Source: Solimonas sp041659605
GTDB taxonomy: Bacteria > Pseudomonadota > Gammaproteobacteria > Nevskiales > Nevskiaceae
Length of the DNA stretch: 64,000 nt
Assembly (NCBI GenBank): GCA_041659605.1
Contig: JBAZXW010000001.1
Location: 1-64,000 of the forward strand
Reading direction: 5' to 3'
The notes beneath the pieces are model-generated. The model was not told where the DNA came from. It was given only the letters and a program-made list of their open reading frames with translations, and searched no databases. How positions within the stretch are numbered: the first letter of the stretch is position 1; every line of letters starts with the position of its first letter. Shown here one piece after another: positions 17,501-25,288 of this stretch. A program made the position numbers and the translations under genes.

Positions 17501-17711
17501 TGGCCAGCGGATAGGTCACCTGGTCTTCCACGACTTGCGGCGCCTGGCCGGGATAGTCGGTGAAGACGATGACCTGGACGTCCGACAGGTCGGGCAGCGC
17601 ATCCAGCGGCGTCTTTACCAGCGCATAGACACCGGCGGCCACGATCAGGCCGCTGGCGAGCAGCACGATGAAGACGTTGCGGGCCGACCACTCAATGACG
17701 CGTTGGAGCAC
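14544..17711 (-). CDS. cusA: CusA-type Cu(I)/Ag(I) efflux RND pump, inner-membrane subunit (copy 1)
   Basis: 1055 residues, full length for the HME-RND family, starting at GTG 17711. Proton-relay residues are present in GAMVDAAIVMIEN (TM4). The three methionines that define Cu/Ag pumps are conserved in context: LLYMP, LEMFET and IDMLSTGI, so copper or silver is the likely substrate. N-terminal TM (FIVLLASGLIVAAGVY) and porter-domain motifs (GTDLYWARSRVLEYL) match. It lies 4 bases after cusB and overlaps the copy B Spy-like gene. Works as a proton antiporter in a CusCBA channel from the periplasm to the outside. Confidence 0.95.
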   Translation of the reverse strand: MLQRVIEWSARNVFIVLLASGLIVAAGVYALVKTPLDALPDLSDVQVIVFTDYPGQAPQVVEDQVTYPLATAMLAVPRSKVVRGFSFFGASFVYVIFEDGTDLYWARSRVLEYLNFASGRLPPTVTPSLGPDATGVGWVYQYALEGKNRSLDELRALQDWFVRYQLTKAPGVAEVASIGGFVRQYAVTVDPARLRLYGIPLSRVSDVIRDSNTDVGGRTIELTETEYMVRGRGYLRGTKDLERLVLKAEGGTPVLIRDVGRVELVPDERRGLAELNGEGEVVAGIAMARYGQNALTVIGNLKTRIEEIKAALPDGVAIRAVYDRSELIQRAIATLKRTLAEESAIVALVCVVFLFHMRSALVAIVSLPIGVLIAFIAMRGLGLNSNIMSLGGIAIAIGAMVDAAIVMIENAHKHIERAAPDAPRAPLIIAACREVGPALFFSLLIITVSFLPVFTLEAQEGRLFQPLAYTKTFAMAGAALLSVTLVPVLMILFIRGSLTPEHRNPVNRGLIRGYRPIIGWVLAHPRTTIAAALASLVVTAWPASRLGSEFMPTLNEGTLLYMPASLPGMSVTQAARLLQEQDRIIKTFPEVDSVFGKAGRALTATDPAPLEMFETVINLKPESEWRPGMTVDSLIAELDQALQFPGVANAWTMPIKARIDMLSTGIRTPIGIKVFGRDLAEIEVLARRIEEVIRTVPGTTSAFAERLTGGYYLNIEPDLDQLARYGLAVGDVQDVIMTALGGELVTTTVEGRERFGVIVRYPRELRDSPQAIATQVLVPTMDGAQVPLGELARVSLAKGAPSIRTENALLSAYIYVDLRGRDIGSYVRDAQAAVRDQVQFPPGYYITWSGQFEYMERALAKMKLVVPLTLFLIFLLLYLNFRRVTETLLVMLSVPFALVGGVWLMWLLGYNMSVAVAVGYIALAGVAAETGVVMLIYLDHALDEIRRQRAARGEPLTAADLRQAIVTGAVERVRPKMMTVVAIMAGLLPIMWGSGTGSEVMRRIAAPMVGGMVSSTVLTLAVIPALYLLLKGRSLTAGAAPSPSIHRLPTSEGQP

Positions 17712-17715
17712 GGCG

Positions 17716-18972
17716 CTACTTCCCGTGTCCCGCGTGCGCCGCGGATGGCTCGTCCGGCGGCGACTCCGGCTGAGGTGCGGCCGCGCCGTGTCCGCTGTGG
17801 CCCCCGAGTCCGCCGAGCGCCGACTTGAGATTGCTCTCGGCGTCGATCAGGAAATTGGCGGCAATGACGACCTCTTCGCCTTCCTGCACGCCGTCGAGAA
17901 TTTCGACCACGTCGTCGCCGCGGCCGCCCAGTTGCACAGCGCGCGGCTCGAAGCGCCCGCCCGCATGCGCGACCAGCACCGTCTGGCGCGCGCCGCTGTC
18001 GAGCACCGCCGAGTGGGGCACGACCACCCGGGCCTCCTCGCTGCCGGTGGCGATCTCGACCTGGCCGAACAAGGCCGGACGCAGCGCGCCGTCGGCGTTG
18101 GGCAGCACGACTCGGATCTTCACCGTGCGCGTGGCTTCGGTCATCGTCGGATAGATGAACGCCACGCTGCCGAGAAACTCGCGGCCGGGTTGCGCCGGCG
18201 TGGTGAAGCGGACCGCCTGCCCCAGGCGCACATCCGCCAGATCCTGGGCGCTGATGTCGGCGAGCAGCCAGACTTCGGACAGGTCCGCAAGGTCAAACAA
18301 CATTTCGCCGGGCATGAATCGCATGCCCTCGACGGCCCGCTTCTCCAGCACGACCCCGTCCACCGGCGAGACGATGGCCAGGGTGCGGCGGACGGCGCCG
18401 CCGTGGCGCAGGGTCTCCAGCTCGCGGTCGGGAATGTCCCAGTTGCGCAGCCGCCGCAACGCCGCATCGGCGAGCGCCTGCATGGTTTCGCGCTCGGCGC
18501 CGCCGGAGTTGGCAAGCGAGGCCAGGGCGTGAGTCGCGATCGTGAACTCCTGCTGCGCGGATACCAGTTCCGGACTGTAGATCTCGGCCAGCGCCTGGCC
18601 CCGGCGGATTGCGGCGCCCGTCTGGTTCACGTGCAGCTCTTCGATCCAGCCCTCGAACTTGGGCGCGACAGTGTGATGGTGCGTCTCGTTCACGGCGATC
18701 GCGCCGCTGGCGCGCACGGTTCGCACCAGCTTCCTGCGCTCGACACGCGCCGTGCGCACGCCGAGTTTCTGCACTTTCTCCGGCCCCAATACTACGACCG
18801 TGCCAGCCGACGGCGCCTGGGCGGCCGCGCCCTCCGGCGGGCCTGCCGTCGTCCGCGCTTCACGCCCCGCCGACGGGGCTGTCGGTGTCATCGCAGGCCG
18901 CGTCGAACGTCCAAGGCCGAAGCCTGCCGCAACGGCCAGCAGGACCACGATGCCAATGATGAGCTTCTTCAT
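17716..18972 (-). CDS. cusB: CusB-type periplasmic adaptor (copy 1)
   Basis: 418 residues. N-terminal membrane anchor or signal (KKLIIGIVVLLAVAAGFGLG), then lipoyl/barrel-sandwich and hairpin regions (ETHHHTVAPKFEGWIEELHV, GQALAEIYSPELVSAQQEF), beta-barrel (GEMLFDLADLSEVWLLADIS) and a membrane-proximal domain. A His/Gly-rich tail (HSGHGAAAP, AHAGHGK) may bind metal. Unlike the second cusB in the window (38489), it has no CPMHP-type metal-binding domain at its N terminus. The ATG at 18972 overlaps the cusC stop by 4 bases. It bridges CusA and CusC. Confidence 0.93.
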   Translation of the reverse strand: MKKLIIGIVVLLAVAAGFGLGRSTRPAMTPTAPSAGREARTTAGPPEGAAAQAPSAGTVVVLGPEKVQKLGVRTARVERRKLVRTVRASGAIAVNETHHHTVAPKFEGWIEELHVNQTGAAIRRGQALAEIYSPELVSAQQEFTIATHALASLANSGGAERETMQALADAALRRLRNWDIPDRELETLRHGGAVRRTLAIVSPVDGVVLEKRAVEGMRFMPGEMLFDLADLSEVWLLADISAQDLADVRLGQAVRFTTPAQPGREFLGSVAFIYPTMTEATRTVKIRVVLPNADGALRPALFGQVEIATGSEEARVVVPHSAVLDSGARQTVLVAHAGGRFEPRAVQLGGRGDDVVEILDGVQEGEEVVIAANFLIDAESNLKSALGGLGGHSGHGAAAPQPESPPDEPSAAHAGHGK

Positions 18973-20246
18973 TCGACGCTCCCGGCCAGCGCGCGCAGCG
19001 ATGCGGCCCACGTCAGCACGTCGCGCGTGGCCGCATGCCGGTCCAGTTCGGCAGCACGCCACTGGCGCAGGGCCTCGAGTAGCGTCGTGAAATCCACGGC
19101 GCCGACCCGGTAGCTGGCGACTGCGGCCCGGTAGTTCGCCTCGGACTGCGGCAGGAGCGTGGTCTCCACCAGTTCCAGCTGGCGCTGCGCGGCCTGCCAC
19201 CGCGCCCATCGGGCGCCGACTTCGCCGCGCAATTCGGTACGCACGGCCTCGGCGCGCGCCGCGGCGGCTGCCTCCATCGCGCGCGCCTCGTGTTCCTGGG
19301 CCCGCCGCGTTCCCTGCTGCAGCGGAATCTCCAGTTCCAGCATCAAGTCCCACGACTCGAATCGGTCTCCCCTCTGCACGGGCGCGACGCCGAGCGTGAT
19401 GTCGGGATAGCGATTGCGGTAGGTCAGGTCGCGGCGGATCGCAGCGGCTCGCGCCGCATCGCTCGCCGCACGCGCCTGCGGATGCGTGACGCCCGCGCGT
19501 GCCAGCAGTGCGTCGTAGTCAAAAGCAACGGGAAGCTCCGGGGTTCCGGCTGGATCGATGAGCGGATCGGACGGCGCCCGGCCCAGGACTGCGTTAAGCA
19601 TCGCCGCAGATTCCGCGCGCATCGCACCGAGCTCGATGAGATCGCGCTGCATGGCGGTGCGCTCGACCTGCGCCTTGAGCGAGTCCTGCATCGGCGCAAG
19701 GCCTGTGCTGTAGCGCGCGCGGGCCAGGGCCTCAAGATCGGTGACGACGGCCAGTAGGCGGTCGACGACCTCGGTCGCCCGCGCCGTGTACCAGTACTCC
19801 GCGTACGCGCGTTCCGCCGTCGCCAAGGCCGCGAGCGCGAACGCATCGCGACTGCCTGCAACACTGTGCGCATCGGCTTCAGCAGCTTCGCGAGCCAGGC
19901 CAAGCTTGCCCCAGAGCGGAAAGCGCTGGCGCAACTGGTAGGCCGTCTGGCCCACCTCGTCGGGCGCCAGCCGCGGTCGGTCGCGGTCGATGTCCTCCAG
20001 CTCGATGGCGAACATGGGATCGGGCAGTGCACCGGCCGGGCCGGGCCGCGTCGCAGCGGCTTCGGCCTCGAAGCTCATGGCTTGCAACTCCGGGTTATGG
20101 GCCAGCACCCATTGCCGGATGCTCTCCACGGTTCGGCCGGGGACCGGCTCGTCGAAAGGCTCGGCCGCAGCGCTTGCGCTGCCAGCCAGAAGCGCCGCGC
20201 CGGCCAGGAGCCGCGCGTTTCGAAGTGATGGCGCCAACGCAGACAA
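18969..20246 (-). CDS. cusC: CusC/TolC-family outer-membrane efflux protein (copy 1)
   Basis: About 425 residues, with a signal peptide (RLLAGAALLAGSASAAA) and the two repeated TolC domains: LAHNPELQAM, QRFPLWGKLGLAREAAEAD, and the second repeat VEIPLQQGT-type region followed by EANYRAAVASYRVGAVDFTT. No lipobox. A TTG at 20246 preceded by GAGG is the likely start; the open frame reaches 20300 but that part lies within the preceding cytochrome gene. Ends in an ATGA overlap with cusB. Forms the outer-membrane channel of the Cu/Ag pump. Confidence 0.88.
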   Translation of the reverse strand: MSALAPSLRNARLLAGAALLAGSASAAAEPFDEPVPGRTVESIRQWVLAHNPELQAMSFEAEAAATRPGPAGALPDPMFAIELEDIDRDRPRLAPDEVGQTAYQLRQRFPLWGKLGLAREAAEADAHSVAGSRDAFALAALATAERAYAEYWYTARATEVVDRLLAVVTDLEALARARYSTGLAPMQDSLKAQVERTAMQRDLIELGAMRAESAAMLNAVLGRAPSDPLIDPAGTPELPVAFDYDALLARAGVTHPQARAASDAARAAAIRRDLTYRNRYPDITLGVAPVQRGDRFESWDLMLELEIPLQQGTRRAQEHEARAMEAAAAARAEAVRTELRGEVGARWARWQAAQRQLELVETTLLPQSEANYRAAVASYRVGAVDFTTLLEALRQWRAAELDRHAATRDVLTWAASLRALAGSVE

Positions 20247-20253
20247 GGCAGCC

Positions 20254-20592
20254 TCACTTCTTGGCCAGCGTGCGCAGGTACGCCACGAGCGCCGCGGCAT
20301 CCTCCGCCGTCAGCTTCGGGTTGCCGCCCTTGGTCGGCATGGCCATCGGCGAACCCTTGGTCTGGAAGCCGTTCAGGATGCTCGCGGTGAGTTCGGCGTC
20401 GGACTTGGTCAGTGGACCGCCCTTGCCGGTCATATCCGGCACGCCGGGGATGGCGCCTTGACCGCTTTTGCCGTGGCAGGCGACGCAGGTCTGGTTGAAC
20501 AGCGCTGCGCCATCGGGGGCGCCGGCTGTCGCCGCGCCTGACGCAAGGGCCACTACCATGAACGCAAGCGGCAGCAATGGGTTCGTCTTCAT
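20254..20592 (-). CDS. Small cytochrome c, class I
   Basis: 112 residues with a cleaved signal peptide (LAFMVVALASGAATA) and one haem motif CVACH; Met in SPMAMPTKGG is the likely sixth ligand. Small soluble class I cytochromes of this type shuttle electrons in the periplasm. It follows another small cytochrome gene by one base and precedes cusC by 7 bases, so a soluble electron carrier pair is expressed together with the pump. Confidence 0.9.
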   Translation of the reverse strand: MKTNPLLPLAFMVVALASGAATAGAPDGAALFNQTCVACHGKSGQGAIPGVPDMTGKGGPLTKSDAELTASILNGFQTKGSPMAMPTKGGNPKLTAEDAAALVAYLRTLAKK

Positions 20593-20593
20593 G

Positions 20594-20914
20594 TCAGTTG
20601 CTCTGCTGGAGGAAGCGCAGGATCTCCGCCGAATCCGTGGCAGTGAGTCCGGCGCGAGCACGCATGTGGGTGACCACGACCTGCCATTCGGCGTCATCGA
20701 GGTCCTTCGCGTCGCGCATCGCGTGGCAGCGGGCGCAGGTGTTGCCCCACTTCTGCGCGCCGCGCACGAAGGCCATCGGGTCGAGCGCCGACGTGGCGTC
20801 GGCAGTTGAAGTGGCCGGCGCGGGTGCTTCGGGATCTGCTTCTTCCGCGGAGACGCTGAAGGCACCGAGCAGCAGGGTTGCGGCGAATGCCGCCGTTGCA
20901 AATCGAAGAGTCAT
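20594..20914 (-). CDS. Small cytochrome c
   Basis: 106 residues, signal peptide (ATAAFAATLLLGAFSVSA), one haem motif CARCH and a Met-containing C-terminal half (VVTHMRARAG). An acidic/Ala-rich linker precedes the haem domain. It is the first of two adjacent cytochrome genes (20254 follows) and lies 11 bases after the porin gene. Probably a periplasmic electron carrier serving the same system. Confidence 0.88.
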   Translation of the reverse strand: MTLRFATAAFAATLLLGAFSVSAEEADPEAPAPATSTADATSALDPMAFVRGAQKWGNTCARCHAMRDAKDLDDAEWQVVVTHMRARAGLTATDSAEILRFLQQSN

Positions 20915-20925
20915 GGCATGTCTCC

Positions 20926-22053
20926 TCAGAATCCGAAGGCGAGCTGCAGCAGCACGCGCTCATCGAGCGAGCCCATTCCTTCCGGAACTTCGCCGCTATT
21001 GCTCTCGTAAGCGAGCTTGGCCAGCGCCTGCGGCGCGATGTAGTAGATGACGCCCGGCGTGAGCTGGCGCCAGCCGTCGGGGTTGCCTGGGCTGGTGAAT
21101 TCGCCGTAGCGCAGCGCCAGCTCCCACGGCGCGTCGCCGATGCGCCAGGCCGCCTGCGTAAACCAGGCCTTCCAGGTGCCGCCCTCGGGCGCGACGCTAG
21201 CGGCCTCGTCGTCGATTTGCTGGGCGATGTATTCGCCACGGAACTCCAGCGCCTTGAGCGGCCGCCACCACAGATCCGTGCCGTAGGCGGCGTAGCCGCG
21301 GTCCGGATCGTCTTCGACGTTTTGACCGTCCATCGTCGTCACCGCAGCCCCGCCCCAAGCGCCCGAAACGCCGACTTCCAGCGTCGGCAGCGGCAGCCAG
21401 GCCGCGCGACCGCCGAAGGTCTTTTTCTTGTCAGCGTCGCGCGTGAAGCCCTCCGACGCGATCGCTTCGATCTCGCTTTCCTCGGCCCCTTCAAGCTCCG
21501 GGCCGTTGCCGACGTAGACGGCGTAGCTCAGCCGCGCCTGTTCGCCGACCGCGGCGCCGCCGCGCAACTGCAGTCCGACCTCGGTCAGGGGCGCCGCGCC
21601 GTCGTGGCCGAAGCCCAGCGGCGCGGTCGGAAGTTTGTTGATCCAGGCCGGATGCAGCTGCTGGAAGAAGTTGCCGACCGGGCTCAGGAACTTGCCGGCG
21701 ACGAGGAAGGCGTTCTCGCTGAACAGCCACTCCACCACGCCGTATTCCAGCTCCACCTCAGTTTCGCCGTCGGCGCCTGCGGTGACCTCCAGCTCGCCTT
21801 CGAACAGCAGCCGGTCCTGGTAGGTGAAGTGCACGATAGGATTGAAGCCGAGCGCATCGAAGGACTCTGCGTCGTCCGACGAGGCATAGCCGACGAAGGC
21901 GTAGCCACCGAGATGCTGCAGGGAGTTTCCGGCGACCCGCGCATAGACGGGTGAGCCGGCGGCAGGGACGGACTGGGCGAGTACGGTAGCGGGCGTTGCT
22001 GCCGCCGCGAAAGACGCGGCGCAGCCAAGCACGAGACAGCGGACAGACGGCAT
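20926..22053 (-). CDS. Porin-like outer-membrane protein
   Basis: 375 residues from ATG 22053, which has GGAGG six bases upstream; a TTG further upstream is less likely. Signal peptide (CLVLGCAASFAAAATPATVLA), then beta-strand-rich sequence with alternating aromatics (HLGGYAFVGYAS, DRLLFEGELEV, GVVEWLFSENAFLVAGKFLS) and a C-terminal Phe (QLAFGF). It looks like the channel-type or phosphate-selective porins. It follows the CopL-like leader gene by 105 bases and heads the cytochrome and CusCBA genes, so it may let metal ions or electron acceptors pass. The exact substrate is unknown. Confidence 0.85.
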   Translation of the reverse strand: MPSVRCLVLGCAASFAAAATPATVLAQSVPAAGSPVYARVAGNSLQHLGGYAFVGYASSDDAESFDALGFNPIVHFTYQDRLLFEGELEVTAGADGETEVELEYGVVEWLFSENAFLVAGKFLSPVGNFFQQLHPAWINKLPTAPLGFGHDGAAPLTEVGLQLRGGAAVGEQARLSYAVYVGNGPELEGAEESEIEAIASEGFTRDADKKKTFGGRAAWLPLPTLEVGVSGAWGGAAVTTMDGQNVEDDPDRGYAAYGTDLWWRPLKALEFRGEYIAQQIDDEAASVAPEGGTWKAWFTQAAWRIGDAPWELALRYGEFTSPGNPDGWRQLTPGVIYYIAPQALAKLAYESNSGEVPEGMGSLDERVLLQLAFGF

Positions 22054-22173
22054 GACATGCCTCCGCAATGAGGGTTTCTGGAGTCAGGCGGGGAGCGGTA
22101 GCGATACCTCAGATACCGATCGGAATCGGCACCCGAGGGCACGGCCACCTGCTGGGCGTCGGAGACGCTGGGG

Positions 22174-22602
22174 TCAGCCGAGGATGGGGGGACGCAACAG
22201 GTCCGAGTCGTGCGCCCGGACGAAGGCGGGTGCGACAAAGTTGGGGCGTAGCGCCGAATCCGTCATCAAGCGGGGGATCGTGCATGCAGACGGCGGCGGA
22301 AATCCAGCACCGCCCGCTCCGCAGCCTTGGCCAACACAATGACAACTGGCTTTGGCCATGGCGTCGTCGTGGGCTTGTGCGGACGCCTCGCCTGCGGCCA
22401 ACGCGTGCTCGTGCGCGGGCTCCGCTGCGGCGCCATGCTGATGCTCATGTGCGGTCGCTTCCGATGCTCCCTGTGCGGCGGGAGCCACGAAGCCCATGGC
22501 GAGGATGCCGGCAAGGGCGGCCGACGGCACCGACAGGCACAACCACGCGATCAGCGCGTTGCGCAACAGCTTGCGTGCGGTGACTGGCAGACGACTTCCC
22601 AT
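22174..22602 (-). CDS. CopL-like small secreted His/Cys protein ending in RPP motif
   Basis: 142 residues from the ATG at 22602, with a signal helix (LIAWLCLSVPSAALAG). The mature part is rich in His (AHEHQHGAAAEPAHEHA) and Cys (SCHCVGQGCG), and ends DLLRPPILG just before the stop. CopL-type proteins of Xanthomonas-like bacteria share this layout and are tied to copper-resistance operons. The ATG lies 42.5 bases from the centre of an FNR-like box. It is upstream of the porin-cytochrome-cus unit. I suspect it is a translated leader that controls that unit; another view is that it is simply a periplasmic copper-binding protein. Confidence 0.75.
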   Translation of the reverse strand: MGSRLPVTARKLLRNALIAWLCLSVPSAALAGILAMGFVAPAAQGASEATAHEHQHGAAAEPAHEHALAAGEASAQAHDDAMAKASCHCVGQGCGAGGAGFPPPSACTIPRLMTDSALRPNFVAPAFVRAHDSDLLRPPILG

Positions 22603-22637
22603 GCGGCACACGCTACGCAGCGGCTGCGGTATGCGCA

Positions 22638-22651
22638 TTGATACAAGTCAA
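22638..22651. promoter_or_regulatory. FNR/Anr-type box (TTGAT-N4-GTCAA)
   Basis: TTGATACAAGTCAA fits the FNR/Anr pattern with one difference in the right half. Its centre is 42.5 bases from the ATG (22602) of the CopL-like gene on the minus strand. A weak -10-like sequence (TAGCGT) lies at 22615-22610, which places the transcript start at the start codon. Confidence 0.55.
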
Positions 22652-22861
22652 TCGTGTTGCGCGTCGGACGCGGGCCTGCGCGGGCCTCAACGCACGATCT
22701 TCCAGCTGCTATCGGCGTGGCCCCGCGTAGGCCGTCTGCGTGTCCGGATTGCGCCACGTCGACGACCGGCCGGTCGGCCGGGTTGAACTCCATCACGCGT
22801 CGATACCGGCTGGCCTTAACGACCGAGGCAGCACCTCTGACAGTGCACGAGTCGCTCCAGC

Positions 22862-23206
22862 CTAAGAGCCGCTTCCGGGTGCTTTGTGGATGTGCGTGCC
22901 CGGCGCCGGCCTCCGGACATAGCCCTCGGGACATTCCATCTCGTGCGCTTTGGGGTCCATGCCCTGCATCCCCTTCGTCTGCGGCATCGGGTGCTCTTTC
23001 TGCTGAGCCGCCGCCGCTTCGTCGCGCACACAATCCGCATACGGATCGTCCGGGTTCTTCGCCCACTGCTCGTGGGCTTTCGGGTCCATGCCTTGCATGC
23101 CGCGCGTCTGCGGCATCGGGGCCTTCTCTTCGCTACTGGCACACGCCGTCAGCATCAGTGCAGATGCGATCAGGCCGAAGACGGAAACTCGATGGAGGCG
23201 GGACAC
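22862..23206 (-). CDS. Lipoprotein with two copies of an MPQT-GMQGMDPKAHE repeat
   Basis: 114 residues. Signal peptide and lipobox LTAC (Cys 22). The mature part contains two near-identical units: PMPQTRGMQGMDPKAHEQ and PMPQTKGMQGMDPKAHEM, about 39 residues apart, each Met- and His-containing. The tail ends with HIHKAPGSGS. The repeat suggests internal duplication of a metal-binding segment. It lies upstream of the CopL-like gene on the same strand, separated by about 260 bases. I do not recognise a named family. Confidence 0.75.
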   Translation of the reverse strand: MSRLHRVSVFGLIASALMLTACASSEEKAPMPQTRGMQGMDPKAHEQWAKNPDDPYADCVRDEAAAAQQKEHPMPQTKGMQGMDPKAHEMECPEGYVRRPAPGTHIHKAPGSGS

Positions 23207-23573
23207 TCGTGTTCTCCGATAACTTTGTCGATTGGTCGCCCCCGCAGCGTGCGCATCAGGGACTTGCTTCAGTTAAAGCCAGTTCGACACTGCCACCGGT
23301 TGAAGGTGGCGTCAATGCGCATACGAAGGGCGGTACCCCACGGCGCCGCCCAAACAGGCGCAGCTATGATGTCCCTCCCGCAGCGCCCGCGTCACGGCTT
23401 GAACGGCAGGCGCAGGCGTGCAGGGAGCGGCCGAAGGCGCGCTGGTTGTCCGGGCTTTCGTAGATGTCCGGAATGCGTAGCTTGGGTTTCCAGTTGCCCG
23501 CCAATGCGTAGCATGTGGACGCGCTTGGGCGCGCGCGTTGCGGCGCCGCGCGCGCATCCTTTAGGTTCCACGC
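23207..23573. other. Intergenic region of about 370 bases with a possible gene remnant
   Basis: It separates the repeat lipoprotein from the divergent AraC gene. On the minus strand, about 23415-23510 reads as ALAGNWKPKLRIPDIYESPD and NQRAFGR, which looks like coding sequence from a decayed gene, but no start or complete frame supports a product. No FNR-like box with correct spacing was seen. It should hold the promoters of both flanking genes. Confidence 0.4.
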
Positions 23574-24326
23574 ATGTGGACCGGAAATGCGAGGCTGGAG
23601 CCCGGTTGGGCGGTGTTCATCGGCACCGCCGGCGATCACGCGCCCCATCGGCATCACGCCGTTCAGGTCGTGCTCGGTATGCAGGGGCCGGTCAGCGTGT
23701 GGGCTGCGGCGCGCGGAGAGATCGCCGCCGCGGGCGCGGTGATCGCGGCGGATTGCCCGCACCAGTTGGCCAGTGGCCTGGCACCGCTGCTGCTGGTTTA
23801 CCTTGAGCGGGAATCGGCAGCCGGACGCCGACTGGACGCGTGGTGCGCGGGCCAGACCCGGGTATTGTCGCGAGCGCAGGTGCAGGCCCTGCATGACCTG
23901 CTGTGCGAGCCATCCGTCATCGACGCCGCGCGGATCGCCGCAGTCGTCGAGGTAATTCTGGACCGGGCCGCAGTGACCACCGGGATTGCGTTCCACGATG
24001 CGCGCATCGCAAGCTCCATTGCCGGCCTCGGCCGGCCGCTGCCCGAGCGTCTCCCGCTTGCGCAACTGGCCGCCGCGGCCGGGCTCTCGCCGAGCCGCTA
24101 TGCCCACCTGTTCCGGGCGCACACCGGGATGCCGCTGCGCCCCTACCTGCGCTGGCTGCGGCTGCAGCACGCGCTCGGCGAAATCGCGGCGGGCGCCACC
24201 GCCACCGACGCGGCCCACGCGGCGGGGTTCGCCGACTCGGCGCATCTGTCGCGGACGTTTCGCGCGACGTTCGGCGTGACGCCCAGCGTGCTGATGAATC
24301 CCGCCCTGTCGCTTACGGCCGCCTGA
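23574..24326 (+). CDS. AraC-family transcriptional regulator
   Basis: 250 residues. The N-terminal half is a cupin-like sensing region with a histidine-rich HAPHRHHAVQVV motif; the C-terminal half is a two-HTH AraC DNA-binding domain (LPLAQLAAAAGLSPSRYAHL and the family signature ATDAAHAAGFADSAHLSRTF). It is divergent from the repeat lipoprotein and 87 bases upstream of the fatty-acid hydroxylase gene, which it may regulate. The ligand is unknown. Confidence 0.88.
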   Translation: MWTGNARLEPGWAVFIGTAGDHAPHRHHAVQVVLGMQGPVSVWAAARGEIAAAGAVIAADCPHQLASGLAPLLLVYLERESAAGRRLDAWCAGQTRVLSRAQVQALHDLLCEPSVIDAARIAAVVEVILDRAAVTTGIAFHDARIASSIAGLGRPLPERLPLAQLAAAAGLSPSRYAHLFRAHTGMPLRPYLRWLRLQHALGEIAAGATATDAAHAAGFADSAHLSRTFRATFGVTPSVLMNPALSLTAA

Positions 24327-24412
24327 CGCTCAGGCGCAGCAGATTCGTTCAAGCATCCGCACGGGCAGCCTCGTAGCCTTCCTCCATTCGCAGAAGAATG
24401 GGAGGTGGAAGC

Positions 24413-25267
24413 GTGAAGAGAGCAATCCAGTTTGGCGCCTATCCGGCGGTTATGGGCGGTGCTGCCGTGGCCATCATCCTGCTTGCGACGACGGGCGCGG
24501 CCTATTGGCCGAGCTTTCCGTTGATCGTGGCGGCTGCGCTCACCAGCGTTGCGCTGCTGGAACGCATCGTGCCGTATGAGCCGGCGTGGAACCGCAGTCA
24601 CGGCGACCTGCTGGCCGACGTCTTTCACAACGGCGCGAACCACGCCCTCATCCAGCTGACCGTGGCGAGCACGTTCCTGCTGCGCGCGGTCTGGGCGCCG
24701 GAACCGACGCTTTGGCCGAGTCACTGGCCGATATGGGCGCAGGTGCTGGCGGCCGGCGCGACCCTCGACCTGAGCCTCTATGCCATGCACCGCTGGAGCC
24801 ACGTCAACGGATTCCTGTGGCGGCTGCACGCGATCCATCACAGCGCGGAGCGACTGTACTGGCTCAACTCCGAGCGCCGCCATCCCGTGTCCGCGCTGCT
24901 GCTCGCCGGGCCGGGCTTCATCGCGCTGCTCGCCCTGGGCGCCCCTGCCGAGGCGGTGAGCGCGTGGTTTGCGATCCTTACAATCCACCTCGCGTTCCAG
25001 CACTCCAACCTCGACTACCGCGTCGGACCGCTGAAGTGGCTGCTGGGCGTTGCGGAAGTGCATCGCTGGCACCACAAGCGCGAGTATGAGGACGCGCAGG
25101 TGAACTTCGGTGAGTTCTGGATGATCTGGGATCACCTCTTTCGCTCGTTCCATCTCGCGCGTACGCCGCCGCGCGCCGGTGAGGTGGGCTTGAGGGACCG
25201 CAGCTTCCCGCAGCACTACCCGGAGCAGTTCATGTGGCCGTTCCGCCGAGCGTCGGAAGGCGAATAG
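24413..25267 (+). CDS. Sterol desaturase/fatty acid hydroxylase family membrane protein
   Basis: 284 residues from a GTG at 24413 that has GGAGG six bases upstream; an in-frame ATG at 24398 is less well placed. Four or five hydrophobic helices and the di-iron histidine clusters of the superfamily are present: MHRWSH, HAIHHSAE, and HRWHHKREYED. Members insert oxygen into lipids, sterols or carotenoids, or desaturate them. Its substrate is not clear. It lies just after the AraC gene on the same strand and is the likely target of that regulator. Confidence 0.88.
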   Translation: MKRAIQFGAYPAVMGGAAVAIILLATTGAAYWPSFPLIVAAALTSVALLERIVPYEPAWNRSHGDLLADVFHNGANHALIQLTVASTFLLRAVWAPEPTLWPSHWPIWAQVLAAGATLDLSLYAMHRWSHVNGFLWRLHAIHHSAERLYWLNSERRHPVSALLLAGPGFIALLALGAPAEAVSAWFAILTIHLAFQHSNLDYRVGPLKWLLGVAEVHRWHHKREYEDAQVNFGEFWMIWDHLFRSFHLARTPPRAGEVGLRDRSFPQHYPEQFMWPFRRASEGE

Positions 25268-25288
25268 GCCGCTTGAGCGCGTCGCCGC

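Noticed and set aside
14892..17828. Plus-strand open frame of about 978 codons opposite the first cusA
   Set aside because: Antisense shadow with the same composition bias; the minus-strand RND gene is certain.
22654..23463. Plus-strand open frame across the repeat lipoprotein and its promoter region
   Set aside because: Low-complexity Ser/Arg/Pro translation, antisense to a clear lipoprotein gene.
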